9,927 bases of DNA from Anaerolineae bacterium (lineage in GTDB: Bacteria; Chloroflexota; Anaerolineae; 4572-78; J111). The notes under the pieces were generated by a model. The model did no database searches and was not told the origin of the DNA. It saw only the letters and a program-made list of their open reading frames with translations. The stretch spans positions 1 through 9,927 of the forward strand of contig JAGRCC010000739.1 of NCBI GenBank assembly GCA_020433785.1, given 5' to 3'. Below, one piece after another: positions 1 through 6,192 of the stretch. The stretch's first letter is position 1; each line of letters starts with the position of its first letter. The translations under genes were made by a program, and so were the position numbers.

Positions 1-1265
1 TTGAACCATCCCATCAGGCTGCGCTCAACCCGTCCAGCAGTAATCCCGATCCATTTGGCTACATCTCCACCGACTCCAATGATGGGTCCGGGCCGATCTA
101 TAACTGGATTGAAATCGCGCCGCCGGCGGGAGGGACCGGGACTGAAATTACCCAACTGTCCGGCGTTGACGATGGGTATTTCTGGCCGGCCATACTACCA
201 TTTTCTTTCAACTTCTATGGGACCGATTATACCCAGTTGGCCATCGCCTCGAACGGGACCATTTATTTTGAAAATAACTATCTTGGGAATGTTAACAATT
301 CAATTCCAGGCGCGACTTATTACGGCGTCGACACCTTCATTGCGCCGTTTTGGGATGATCTGTTCATCGCGCCGGGGGCCATCTATTACCAACAGTTCGA
401 CTCAGGTGTGATCATCGAATACTACCAGGTTAGCCGCCTTGGAGCAGCCGGGTACGGGACCTGGCAGGTAATTCTATTTAACGATGGGAACATACTGTTT
501 CAATATCAGGACGTCAACTTCGAGGATAGCTTCTACGATCAGGGGCAATCGGCAGCGGTGGGCATTCAAGGCGATGCTGCCACGGGGGTCCAATATTCTT
601 TCTATGCGCCGGCGCTGGCTGACGAGCTGGCCATCTGTTTTGCCTTCCCAGGCCAGACGACCGATTGCTCGCCATCTGACGTGTCATGGCTGTCCGTTAC
701 ACCCGAGTCCGGTATACTGGCTCCAAATTCGACCCAAGAGATTGCCCTGACCTTTGAGGCCAGCGCGTCGGCAATTACCCGACCCGGCGTTTACACCGCC
801 GAATTAAGGGTAAAGGAGGATACACCGTATGAAACCCCCTCGCTTTTGGTAACGATGACGATCACCCCATCCGGCGTAATTTTGTCTCCCACGACTGAGA
901 CCAAATCCGGCCAACCTGGCGGCAGCGTGGCTTACACCCTCCAGATTACGAACACCCTGGAATTGACCGACACGTATGAACTAAATGTCGGTAGTCATAA
1001 TTGGCCGATTGTGGCCCCTCTAACCGAGGCCTCAAATTTGGCTAAGCTGATTATCGGTCCAGTGGCTTTTGGTCAAAGTGCGACAGTTGAGTTAATGGTT
1101 ATGATCCCGGCTGACGCCGGCCTGGGGGCGACTGATACGGCCACCATTTCCGTCACGTCACAGCGCTACCCTGACTTATCGGCTAACGCTAGCCTGATTA
1201 CAACGGTTGGCTCCAGCCAGACCGGATCCTTTAAGACCCTATTTCTGCCGTTAATTATGAAATAG
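1..1265 (+). CDS. Secreted modular surface protein, 3' part (nidogen-like, BACON-like and Ig-fold modules)
   Basis: The reading frame is open from the left edge (first whole codon at base 3) to a TAG at 1263-1265, giving 420 residues; the N-terminus with any signal peptide or catalytic domain is outside the window. Residues about 14-75 (YISTDSNDGSGPIYNW, then LPFSFNFYG) followed by SNGTIYF and FIAPFWDDL (about 82-120) resemble the nidogen-like module seen in bacterial extracellular proteins, with the usual GTWQVILFNDGNILFQY continuation. Residues about 222-287 (DVSWLSVTPESGILAPNST) resemble a BACON/Ig-like module. Residues about 301-402 (GGSVAYTLQITNTLELTDTY) form another beta-rich Ig-fold module of NEW3/CARDB type. 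The protein ends FLPLIMK, a tail style I associate with Chloroflexota secreted proteins. Such arrays often follow a subtilisin-type S8 protease domain, so the missing part could be a peptidase; that is inference. It is the only plus-strand gene here and converges on its neighbours. An internal TTG at 237 is not a credible start, because homology-like sequence continues upstream of it. Confidence 0.85.
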   Translation, partial: EPSHQAALNPSSSNPDPFGYISTDSNDGSGPIYNWIEIAPPAGGTGTEITQLSGVDDGYFWPAILPFSFNFYGTDYTQLAIASNGTIYFENNYLGNVNNSIPGATYYGVDTFIAPFWDDLFIAPGAIYYQQFDSGVIIEYYQVSRLGAAGYGTWQVILFNDGNILFQYQDVNFEDSFYDQGQSAAVGIQGDAATGVQYSFYAPALADELAICFAFPGQTTDCSPSDVSWLSVTPESGILAPNSTQEIALTFEASASAITRPGVYTAELRVKEDTPYETPSLLVTMTITPSGVILSPTTETKSGQPGGSVAYTLQITNTLELTDTYELNVGSHNWPIVAPLTEASNLAKLIIGPVAFGQSATVELMVMIPADAGLGATDTATISVTSQRYPDLSANASLITTVGSSQTGSFKTLFLPLIMK

Positions 1266-1328
1266 GGTAAGGTTGACAGGATTTCTGGTTGTTTGATGGG
1301 GTGCTTTGGGCTAATAGCACTTGTCAAG

Positions 1329-1346
1329 CGTGTCCGGGTAGACACG
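1329..1346. other. Short perfect inverted repeat (possible weak hairpin)
   Basis: CGTGTC and GACACG are separated by six bases (CGGGTA), 63 bases after the stop of the secreted-protein gene. One G-U pair could extend the stem. No T-run follows on either side, so it is not a convincing intrinsic terminator. It sits in the gap between two convergent genes, where a bidirectional end of transcription would be expected. The rest of 1266-1439 shows nothing coding. Confidence 0.3.
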
Positions 1347-1439
1347 TATGGAGGCTAGTGTGGTTAATTAATCATAAAATTACTGATGTCGTCAAAGGCT
1401 AATCGATCAGATGGGATAAGATATTAAATTGTTTATCGA

Positions 1440-1712
1440 TCAGGCAAATACGGGTTCGTGGGGATGCAAATCCAGTAACTCAGCCAGCATCATCAGTGAG
1501 TATTCACAGGAACTAGGGATATATTTCCGCAAGAGTCTCATTTTTTCCAATAATTCGTGGGTAGTGATACCACCAAAATCGTTACGGGTATTGACAAATT
1601 CTAAGAATTTGTGCAGGGTGGCCTTATCAACGCCGGGAATATTTTGAACAGCAAATAGCACGGCGGCTTCTACCTTTTCCTGATTAATCAACGCCAGTTT
1701 GGGTCCAGTCAT
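1440..1712 (-). CDS. Hypothetical small helical protein, 90 aa
   Basis: I do not recognise this family. The frame begins with MTGPKLALINQEKVEAA and ends HEPVFA before TGA. The ATG at 1712-1710 is preferred over an upstream in-frame TTG at 1721, because GGAGG lies ten bases before the ATG whereas the TTG would abut it. The product is charged and predicted mostly alpha-helical (QEKVEAAVLFAVQNIPGV, THELLEKMRLLRKYI), with no signal peptide or membrane segment, so it is probably cytoplasmic. It follows the 69-residue gene on the same strand with a gap of about 110 bases, so co-transcription is possible but not shown. Overlapping frames on the other strand have no comparable ribosome-binding site. 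No function is proposed. Confidence 0.55.
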   Translation of the reverse strand: MTGPKLALINQEKVEAAVLFAVQNIPGVDKATLHKFLEFVNTRNDFGGITTHELLEKMRLLRKYIPSSCEYSLMMLAELLDLHPHEPVFA

Positions 1713-1820
1713 GGATAACAATCCTCCAAATTTTTGGGTGGTTTACTCTACAAACTATATGACGATCAAAAGGCTGCAAAAGTTCCGGATTAGGGCAAAA
1801 AGAACGAAAACTTTGCTAAC

Positions 1821-2030
1821 TCAATTAGCCCGTCCCCGGCCATTACTACTGGCAATTGCAAAACCAATGAGCCGATATTCCGGTAGCAATTTTTCAAGCT
1901 GCGATAAATCTCGCTGCCCTTTATTGGTTGTCAGCGCAGATTGGCCTCCACGTTCAAAAATCAAACGCCAGGTGTTGGCCATGATATGGTCGTGGGGGTT
2001 TTTCATAAGAAAAAGTTCATTAATTTGCAT
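1821..2030 (-). CDS. Hypothetical small protein, 69 aa
   Basis: I do not recognise this family. The start is the ATG at 2030-2028, with AGGAG at 2040-2036 and a five-base spacer. An in-frame GTG two codons upstream overlaps that ribosome-binding site and is therefore rejected. The product starts MQINELFLMKNPHDHIM and ends SSNGRGRAN; it is mixed alpha/beta in character with no membrane segment. A TGnTATTAT extended -10 element lies just upstream at 2060-2052, which would give a leader of roughly 15 bases. The combination of promoter-like element, strong ribosome-binding site and sensible composition supports a real gene, but with no recognised homologue the call stays tentative. Confidence 0.5.
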   Translation of the reverse strand: MQINELFLMKNPHDHIMANTWRLIFERGGQSALTTNKGQRDLSQLEKLLPEYRLIGFAIASSNGRGRAN

Positions 2031-2051
2031 AATCACTCCTGAGCCAAGGGT

Positions 2052-2060
2052 ATAATAGCA
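2052..2060 (-). promoter_or_regulatory. Extended -10 promoter element for the 69-aa gene
   Basis: On the minus strand the bases read TGCTATTAT, an extended -10 (TGn plus a hexamer one mismatch from TATAAT). No good -35 box lies 16-18 bases upstream, which is tolerated for extended -10 promoters. The predicted start of transcription is near 2045, just before the AGGAG of the 69-aa gene. Confidence 0.4.
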
Positions 2061-2285
2061 CAGGGCCGGTGTCTTTTACTCGACGACTACATGGTAATTT
2101 ACTGACACTTTCCCGACACAAAACGGTTATCTGGCTGTCAAACCTGGTGACCGTTGGGTGACTTGTGACCTCCCTCTAGTTAAACGATTGAGGCCAGGCA
2201 ACTGTTATCATCATAGCATAATTTGCTACGAGCCGGGGTTACAGTCCTGTTACGAAAGAGTTTGAATACTCACATGGTTTTAAGT

Positions 2286-2462
2286 CTATTGACTAAACAT
2301 AAGCGCCACCACCAATGTGGCACAAGCGCCAAAGAGCAACGTGTATGTGCCGATACAGAAGATTACAGCAATTGTTAAGATCACGCGTTTAAGTGATTTA
2401 GGCCAGGTATGCATTGGGGGTAACGTATCCAATGAGGGCTGCAAAATTCTGAGCATATGCAC
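2286..2462 (-). CDS. Putative small single-pass membrane protein, 58 aa
   Basis: I do not recognise this family. The preferred start is GTG at 2462-2460, seven bases after AGGAG (2474-2470). A GTG further upstream at 2477 overlaps the ribosome-binding site, and an ATG two codons downstream is spaced too far. The first 30 residues are polar with a lysine/arginine pair (WPKSLKRV), followed by a continuous hydrophobic run from VILTIAVIFCIGTYTLLF to the end (ALMFSQ). This predicts one or two tightly packed transmembrane segments with the N-terminus probably cytoplasmic by the positive-inside rule. Small membrane proteins of this kind are often regulators or subunits, but the neighbours give no hint of a partner. 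The competing plus-strand frame here has only a GTG start and no ribosome-binding site. Confidence 0.5.
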   Translation of the reverse strand: MHMLRILQPSLDTLPPMHTWPKSLKRVILTIAVIFCIGTYTLLFGACATLVVALMFSQ

Positions 2463-2469
2463 GGGTGTA

Positions 2470-2474
2470 CTCCT
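2470..2474 (-). promoter_or_regulatory. Ribosome-binding site that decides a GTG start
   Basis: AGGAG on the minus strand, seven bases before the GTG at 2462. It favours that GTG over the GTG at 2477, which lies upstream of the site, and over the ATG at 2456, which is 13 bases away. Confidence 0.5.
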
Positions 2475-2516
2475 CACCTATCTAAAAGTTTTATTTTAAT
2501 GAAGTAAAATCAACAC

Positions 2517-2542
2517 AACTGTTTTCATCCTTGAAGACAGTT
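2517..2542 (+). other. Ten-base-pair stem-loop
   Basis: AACTGTTTTC and GAAGACAGTT pair over ten positions (one U-G wobble when read as plus-strand RNA) around a six-base loop, ATCCTT. On the minus strand the wobble becomes an A-C mismatch, so the plus-strand RNA fold is better. No T-run follows. It lies about 55 bases upstream of the 58-aa gene start and could be an operator or a structured leader rather than a terminator. Confidence 0.4.
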
Positions 2543-2590
2543 ATGGGCTATTTCTGTCATAAATTACCTAATGCCAACTATTTGTTTATT

Positions 2591-2642
2591 AAAGCTTAGG
2601 ATGGTTTGAACCTGCTTTGGTTCGCTCCCATCTTTTAGCTTT
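2591..2642 (+). other. Interrupted long hairpin (three stacked helices)
   Basis: Three nested complementary pairs occur in order: AAAGCT with AGCTTT, GATGG with CCATC, and GAACC with GGTTC, closing a six-base loop TGCTTT. Small internal loops separate them. Downstream sequence on the plus strand is pyrimidine-rich (TCTCTCAATTT) but not a clean T-run. It may be a weak terminator, a structured RNA element or a decayed mobile-element end. Confidence 0.35.
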
Positions 2643-2730
2643 TCTCTCAATTTGTGCTGATAAACTATTTGAGGAAAGTCTAATGGGGTCTAATACTATA
2701 ATATCAAAGGATGTGTGAAATAAATAGGGG

Positions 2731-2787
2731 CGAAAGTCACTAATTTTAGGTGCCCAAAGGTACTTTTAAATTTGCCCGAAAGTCACT
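2731..2787. repeat. Three direct repeats at exact 23-bp phase (possible mobile-element end)
   Basis: CGAAAGTCACT occurs at 2731-2741 and again, identically, at 2777-2787. A third copy, CCAAAGGTACT (8 of 11 matches), sits precisely midway at 2754-2764. The second and third copies also share a preceding TGCC and a following TTT. Multiple short phased repeats near a terminus are typical of IS21-family insertion sequence ends, and the following TTTTTGGGGGGG-GATCTGACCC string looks like transposon-end sequence. No istA/istB-type gene is present, so this would be a solo end or relic. Iteron-like protein-binding sites are the alternative. Confidence 0.5.
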
Positions 2788-2812
2788 TTTTGGGGGGGAT
2801 CTGACCCAATGG

Positions 2813-5389
2813 CTACTGAAATTGGTAAATGGTAACCTCGTCTTGCTGAAAGACTACCGGCATCATCTGGTCAAATTTTTTGAGACCCTGCGGAGAATAT
2901 CGTTCTCGTTCTAACGCGCCGACGTAAACGTAATTGACGCCATATTTTTTGAGTAGCTGCTGGGCCTGACCTGGATCGGGCGTGTTGTAGATAGCTTCGA
3001 TGTCCGGCTCACGGCGAGCCGGTTCATCGTAATTACCGCGCCATTGGCTTTGATGGCCGCCCCAACCCAGCAGGGTAGGGATGCCGGTTAAGGCTGATAT
3101 CCGGCCGGTGTACTGGTAAGCCGCGTAGCCTGAGCCGGGCGCTTCCAGAATAACGGCATTGTCCGGTGCATTATCGCGTAGCCACTGAATGGCTGCGTAG
3201 TCGTTAGGTCGCTGGCTCGATATCCAAGCGATGCCATTCAACGTTGGCTCCTCTTGAAAATTATTAGCTTTATTATCAATAGCCAAAATCGGATAGATCA
3301 TTGCGCCGGTCACCAATAGGAGCATCGAGATTTGCCAGACGAGTCGGGGTAAGCGAGGTAAATTTATCGAGACATAGTAAATGGTAAAGGCTGACGCTAA
3401 TGCTAGCAGTACCCAAGCTTGAAAGTAAAATTTGAAAATGGTATTCATGCGGATGCCAAAATTATCGCGCAGATAGATAAACTCAACCGCCAACGGTAGG
3501 CCCAACCCGACCAACAGCAGGATGAGTACGAATTTTTCGACCAATTGGGGATCGCGTCCCGGTGTCAACCCCGGATGCTTGGCGGCCGAGTCGAGCCATC
3601 CAATCGTCAGCGCCGCCGCCCAGCCCAGCAGCCCGCTTAGGAAGAGAAACGTCCATGGATTGAGCAATCGCCGCCAGAGCGATTGTTGCACCAAAGCGCC
3701 GATCGAGGCCTGGCCGATAACGGCCTGTACATCGGGGCTATTAATGATGCCTTCGATGTAGCCGCGGCCAGCCGGGCTTATGAGCACCGTGCTGAAAACA
3801 ACCAACATCAGCAACAGGGGCCCAAAAATAGTCAGAGGTAAGGTCCAGATGATCGACTTGAGCCAGCCTTGATTTCGAGTGGACAACAGCAGCATTAGAA
3901 CCACTATCGCCACTAAAAACGGGCCAAAAAAGACAAAAAATTGGGGAAGACGGGTTGGATTCCACAGGTTGGGCAGCAAACCTTTGGCCTGCGATTGAAA
4001 CGTCGCGTAAAACGGCAGGTAGAGGATAACACCCGTAATAGCCAGTGTCACCGTGCCGATGACGCCGGGCAGGAGCGCCGTCTGCCAGGGTGATGATCGC
4101 CGGGCCAGCCAGATGATAAACGTTAAACCGACGACACTGAGATAAATGGGAAAATCCCAGGTATTCAAAAAGCTCAGACTGCCCACGAAAACGGCATACA
4201 GGATAAAACCGAATCGTCCGCCCGTGGCCGTGGAAATTGTCTGCCACAACTCCCGAACACCTCCGGCCAACTTATCCAATGCATTACCCGAGGTTGTCTG
4301 GCCGGATTTCGCTGCAATGGAGGCCGGGTTAGCCAACAGGTTCAAGGCCAGTGCAGTGACAAGCAAAACAAAAGGCAGAGCCAATACGTGAGGATGGACA
4401 TCGCCCAGCAAGAAGCTGAAGAAAGGAAACTCATCGATGACTTCTTGTTCACGGCCGGCTAAGTTGTAATCGGTCAGGACACGAGAGCCGCGCCACCACC
4501 AGATGAATCGATCTGGAATCCAGCTATCGCTAGGGCCGATGGGAGGAACTTTCAAATCTCTGATGTCGAGCCAGATCCAAAATTCGGCCGGAAGCAAACC
4601 GCGTTTATGAAGTACTTCCAGCACGCCAATCAGATTGCCCATCAGCCCCACAAACAGCGCCCCAACCACACCGGTTAGAACAGCCGGCAGATTCAGAGCT
4701 GGTTGAGGCTGGCCTAACCCCGACGCGGCTTCGGCATTTTTTGTGCGCCGGTATAACGCGACCATATTAGCTACCAGGCCAAACGCTCCTGTCAGCGTTA
4801 AAGCGAACAAGGTGGGAACATATAAATTGAAGGCCGTGGTGGAAACGAGGCGGTTAAGTTGAGTCAAAGCGGCCATCATAACATAGCCAAAATAGTAGTA
4901 ACTAATGCCAAAGCCGGACAGCCAGGGATCTTGCGGTGGAAAATAATCGCTGCGTAGGATGCCGTTGATAAAGGCAATTTCCATCCATTTCTCGCCGCCG
5001 GCCGTTTCGATGTTGGGATTGTGGGCTTTGAAGAAGACCCAGGCTCCAAAAGCCAGACCGAATAGAACCTCGACGGTTAAGGCATAGCGCCATTCCTGTT
5101 TGAGCCAAGTTAACATCGAGCCATTCTGTGAGGATTGCTGCCGGCGCCAGATGAGACCAACGGCCGCCACTATCACCATCGCCGCCAGCACCCCACCGGT
5201 ACTATTTTGCAACAGCCGAAACGTTGCCCCCAGCCACAAGATATACCCGACCAGCAGCAACCCGGTCGCCCGGGCCAGGGCGAAACCCCGATCTGGCAGA
5301 TGCCCTAGTAACGTAAAAGCCAGTGGCCAGCCCACTAATCCGAAAGCTAATAGGGTCAGCCACCAGATAAAAACAGATCCAATTTCCAT
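2813..5389 (-). CDS. DUF2298 (Chlor_Arch_YYY) polytopic membrane protein, putative GT-C-type enzyme
   Basis: This 858-residue integral membrane protein has well over ten hydrophobic segments. It carries the family's hallmark tyrosine cluster GFGISYYYFGY (about 159-169), FFSFLLGDVHPHVLALP (about 323-339), the conserved DNFGIRMNTIFKFYFQAW (about 642-659), and a C-terminal soluble region from about 705 with GSGYAAYQYTG and GWGGHQSQWRG (about 775-785). The family is known mainly from Chloroflexota and archaea and has no settled biochemistry. The many membrane segments with an acidic/His motif in an early loop and a soluble C-terminal domain resemble GT-C glycosyltransferases, so transfer of a lipid-linked sugar at the membrane is a reasonable inference only. 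The ATG at 5389 has an AGGGG four bases upstream, a modest ribosome-binding site. Length appears full for one YYY domain, with no frameshift. It appears monocistronic, with a sigma-70-type promoter at 5574-5602. Confidence 0.93.
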   Translation of the reverse strand: MEIGSVFIWWLTLLAFGLVGWPLAFTLLGHLPDRGFALARATGLLLVGYILWLGATFRLLQNSTGGVLAAMVIVAAVGLIWRRQQSSQNGSMLTWLKQEWRYALTVEVLFGLAFGAWVFFKAHNPNIETAGGEKWMEIAFINGILRSDYFPPQDPWLSGFGISYYYFGYVMMAALTQLNRLVSTTAFNLYVPTLFALTLTGAFGLVANMVALYRRTKNAEAASGLGQPQPALNLPAVLTGVVGALFVGLMGNLIGVLEVLHKRGLLPAEFWIWLDIRDLKVPPIGPSDSWIPDRFIWWWRGSRVLTDYNLAGREQEVIDEFPFFSFLLGDVHPHVLALPFVLLVTALALNLLANPASIAAKSGQTTSGNALDKLAGGVRELWQTISTATGGRFGFILYAVFVGSLSFLNTWDFPIYLSVVGLTFIIWLARRSSPWQTALLPGVIGTVTLAITGVILYLPFYATFQSQAKGLLPNLWNPTRLPQFFVFFGPFLVAIVVLMLLLSTRNQGWLKSIIWTLPLTIFGPLLLMLVVFSTVLISPAGRGYIEGIINSPDVQAVIGQASIGALVQQSLWRRLLNPWTFLFLSGLLGWAAALTIGWLDSAAKHPGLTPGRDPQLVEKFVLILLLVGLGLPLAVEFIYLRDNFGIRMNTIFKFYFQAWVLLALASAFTIYYVSINLPRLPRLVWQISMLLLVTGAMIYPILAIDNKANNFQEEPTLNGIAWISSQRPNDYAAIQWLRDNAPDNAVILEAPGSGYAAYQYTGRISALTGIPTLLGWGGHQSQWRGNYDEPARREPDIEAIYNTPDPGQAQQLLKKYGVNYVYVGALERERYSPQGLKKFDQMMPVVFQQDEVTIYQFQ

Positions 5390-5573
5390 AATACCCCTGT
5401 ATATCTCGACGCCCGGCGCAGAGAAATGGCACTATCGATACACCTCTCAGGCCAGATACGTTCCTGCGCCATCGGTGGACATCAACAGCCAATTTTTTGC
5501 CCCAATCAGGTTGTCGAGGGAGTTGACGATAATTTTTCGCCAAAGTATACGTTTTTTGGCAATCAAGCTGTAG

Positions 5574-5602
5574 ATTATACCAAAGTAGACCGCTTATGGT
5601 AA
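5574..5602 (-). promoter_or_regulatory. Sigma-70-type promoter for the DUF2298 gene
   Basis: On the minus strand a perfect TATAAT (5579-5574) lies 17 bases downstream of TTACCA (5602-5597), which matches four of six -35 consensus positions. Transcription would begin near 5566 and leave an untranslated leader of roughly 175 bases before the DUF2298 ATG. Confidence 0.55.
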
Positions 5603-5716
5603 GTTTCTTCCTTTAGTTTTAGGAGTAACTACGCGTCCACCTTGCTCCAGAGGAATATTAGAGATGTTCATCCACAAGTTGGGTGAGGTTCAATCGATTT
5701 TGTAAGGTGCAGTAGA

Positions 5717-5750
5717 CGCCGATTCTGAGATTTGTCAGTGGTTATCGGCG
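5717..5750 (-). other. Two-helix hairpin downstream of the PNPOx-like gene
   Basis: Minus-strand RNA would pair CGCCGAT with ATCGGCG (seven base pairs), and inside this CTGA with TCAG around a CAAATC loop. It begins about 50 bases after the PNPOx-like stop codon, the right place for the end of that operon, but no T-run follows. It may act as a 3' stabiliser or a weak terminator. Confidence 0.35.
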
Positions 5751-5802
5751 AAAAACAGCGCTCTGGTCCCTATTCTTTTTAGCAAATTACGCCACTATCG
5801 TA

Positions 5803-6192
5803 TTAGCCATCAAAATCAATGGTCTCGGCATAATCCGCTGGACCATACATCATCGGTAGGATGTGCAGCCGGATCGGCGTCACCCGGACGATGATATGCC
5901 ATTGGCGCTGCTGAGTCGTAAACACCTCCGGGCTGTTTTGAACGATGGTGGCGGTGCCGTGCAGCTGCCAGGTATCGGCAGTCAGGGCTACATGCGGATC
6001 GCTCTCCAGGTTGAACAGATGGTCCGATGTGTCGGGAACCAGCAAATACAGGGTCGTTCCCTGCCCGGCGCAAAGAACCATCGACGCCTGCAGGCCGGCC
6101 GGACCGCTGGTGGCCAGCGTACACCGGCCGAAACCGGCCAATATTCGCGTTGCTCGGTCGCGTAACTTATCTAACATGGTGGTTTCCATCAT
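5803..6192 (-). CDS. Pyridoxamine 5'-phosphate oxidase-like (FMN-binding split barrel) family protein
   Basis: This 129-residue product has the compact six-stranded split-barrel pattern of the PNPOx-like superfamily: an N-terminal helix (MLDKLRDRATRILAGFG), then TLATSGPAGLQASMV, TTLYLLVPDTSDHLFNLESD and HVALTADTWQLHGTATIV. The N-terminal half (about residues 20-85) is the most typical. Members bind FMN, F420 or heme; true PNPOx enzymes are longer, so pyridoxal phosphate synthesis is not implied. The first ATG (6192-6190) overlaps the TGA of the upstream oxidoreductase gene as ATGA, indicating translational coupling; a second ATG follows immediately, and an ATG at codon 6 is also possible, because no clear ribosome-binding site distinguishes them. 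Coupling to a flavoprotein suggests it accepts or supplies reducing equivalents, or binds a related cofactor, which is inference. It is probably cytoplasmic. Confidence 0.8.
   Translation of the reverse strand: MMETTMLDKLRDRATRILAGFGRCTLATSGPAGLQASMVLCAGQGTTLYLLVPDTSDHLFNLESDPHVALTADTWQLHGTATIVQNSPEVFTTQQRQWHIIVRVTPIRLHILPMMYGPADYAETIDFDG

Larger units (their letters stand above)
2463..2812. other. AT-rich intergenic region with hairpins and phased repeats
   Basis: No credible gene is visible in these 350 bases. The region holds the ribosome-binding site of the 58-aa gene (2470-2474), two inverted repeats (2517-2542 and 2591-2642), several TATAAT-like strings of unclear meaning (for example around 2692-2703), and the three 23-bp-phased motifs at 2731-2787. 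It ends one base before the stop codon of the DUF2298 gene, so that gene's terminator should be here; none with a clear stem plus T-run is seen. Confidence 0.6.
5390..5802. other. Intergenic region upstream of the DUF2298 gene
   Basis: No credible gene is seen in these 413 bases; a minus-strand frame reaching 5543 overlaps the DUF2298 gene out of frame and lacks support. The stretch holds a promoter (5574-5602), a leader of about 175 bases for the DUF2298 gene, and a two-helix hairpin (5717-5750) soon after the end of the PNPOx-like gene. The long leader shows no riboswitch motif that I recognise. Confidence 0.55.

Noticed and set aside
2147..2170. Clustered GTGAC strings (three within about 20 bases)
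   Set aside because: Irregular spacing and very short; no reason to prefer it over chance.
2317..2499. Plus-strand frame of 60 codons opposite the small membrane protein
   Set aside because: Starts at a GTG without a ribosome-binding site; the minus-strand frame has AGGAG at good spacing and a coherent hydrophobic segment.
3741..4247. Minus-strand frame of 168 codons within the DUF2298 gene
   Set aside because: Fully nested in a different frame of a gene with clear family motifs; composition looks like out-of-frame translation.
5202..5543. Minus-strand frame of about 113 codons upstream of and overlapping the DUF2298 gene
   Set aside because: Most of it overlaps the well-supported DUF2298 coding sequence in another frame; no ribosome-binding site and no recognisable protein features.
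5655..5706. Possible tiny plus-strand gene (13 codons from an ATG after GAGG)
   Set aside because: Too short, with no context or pattern to support it.
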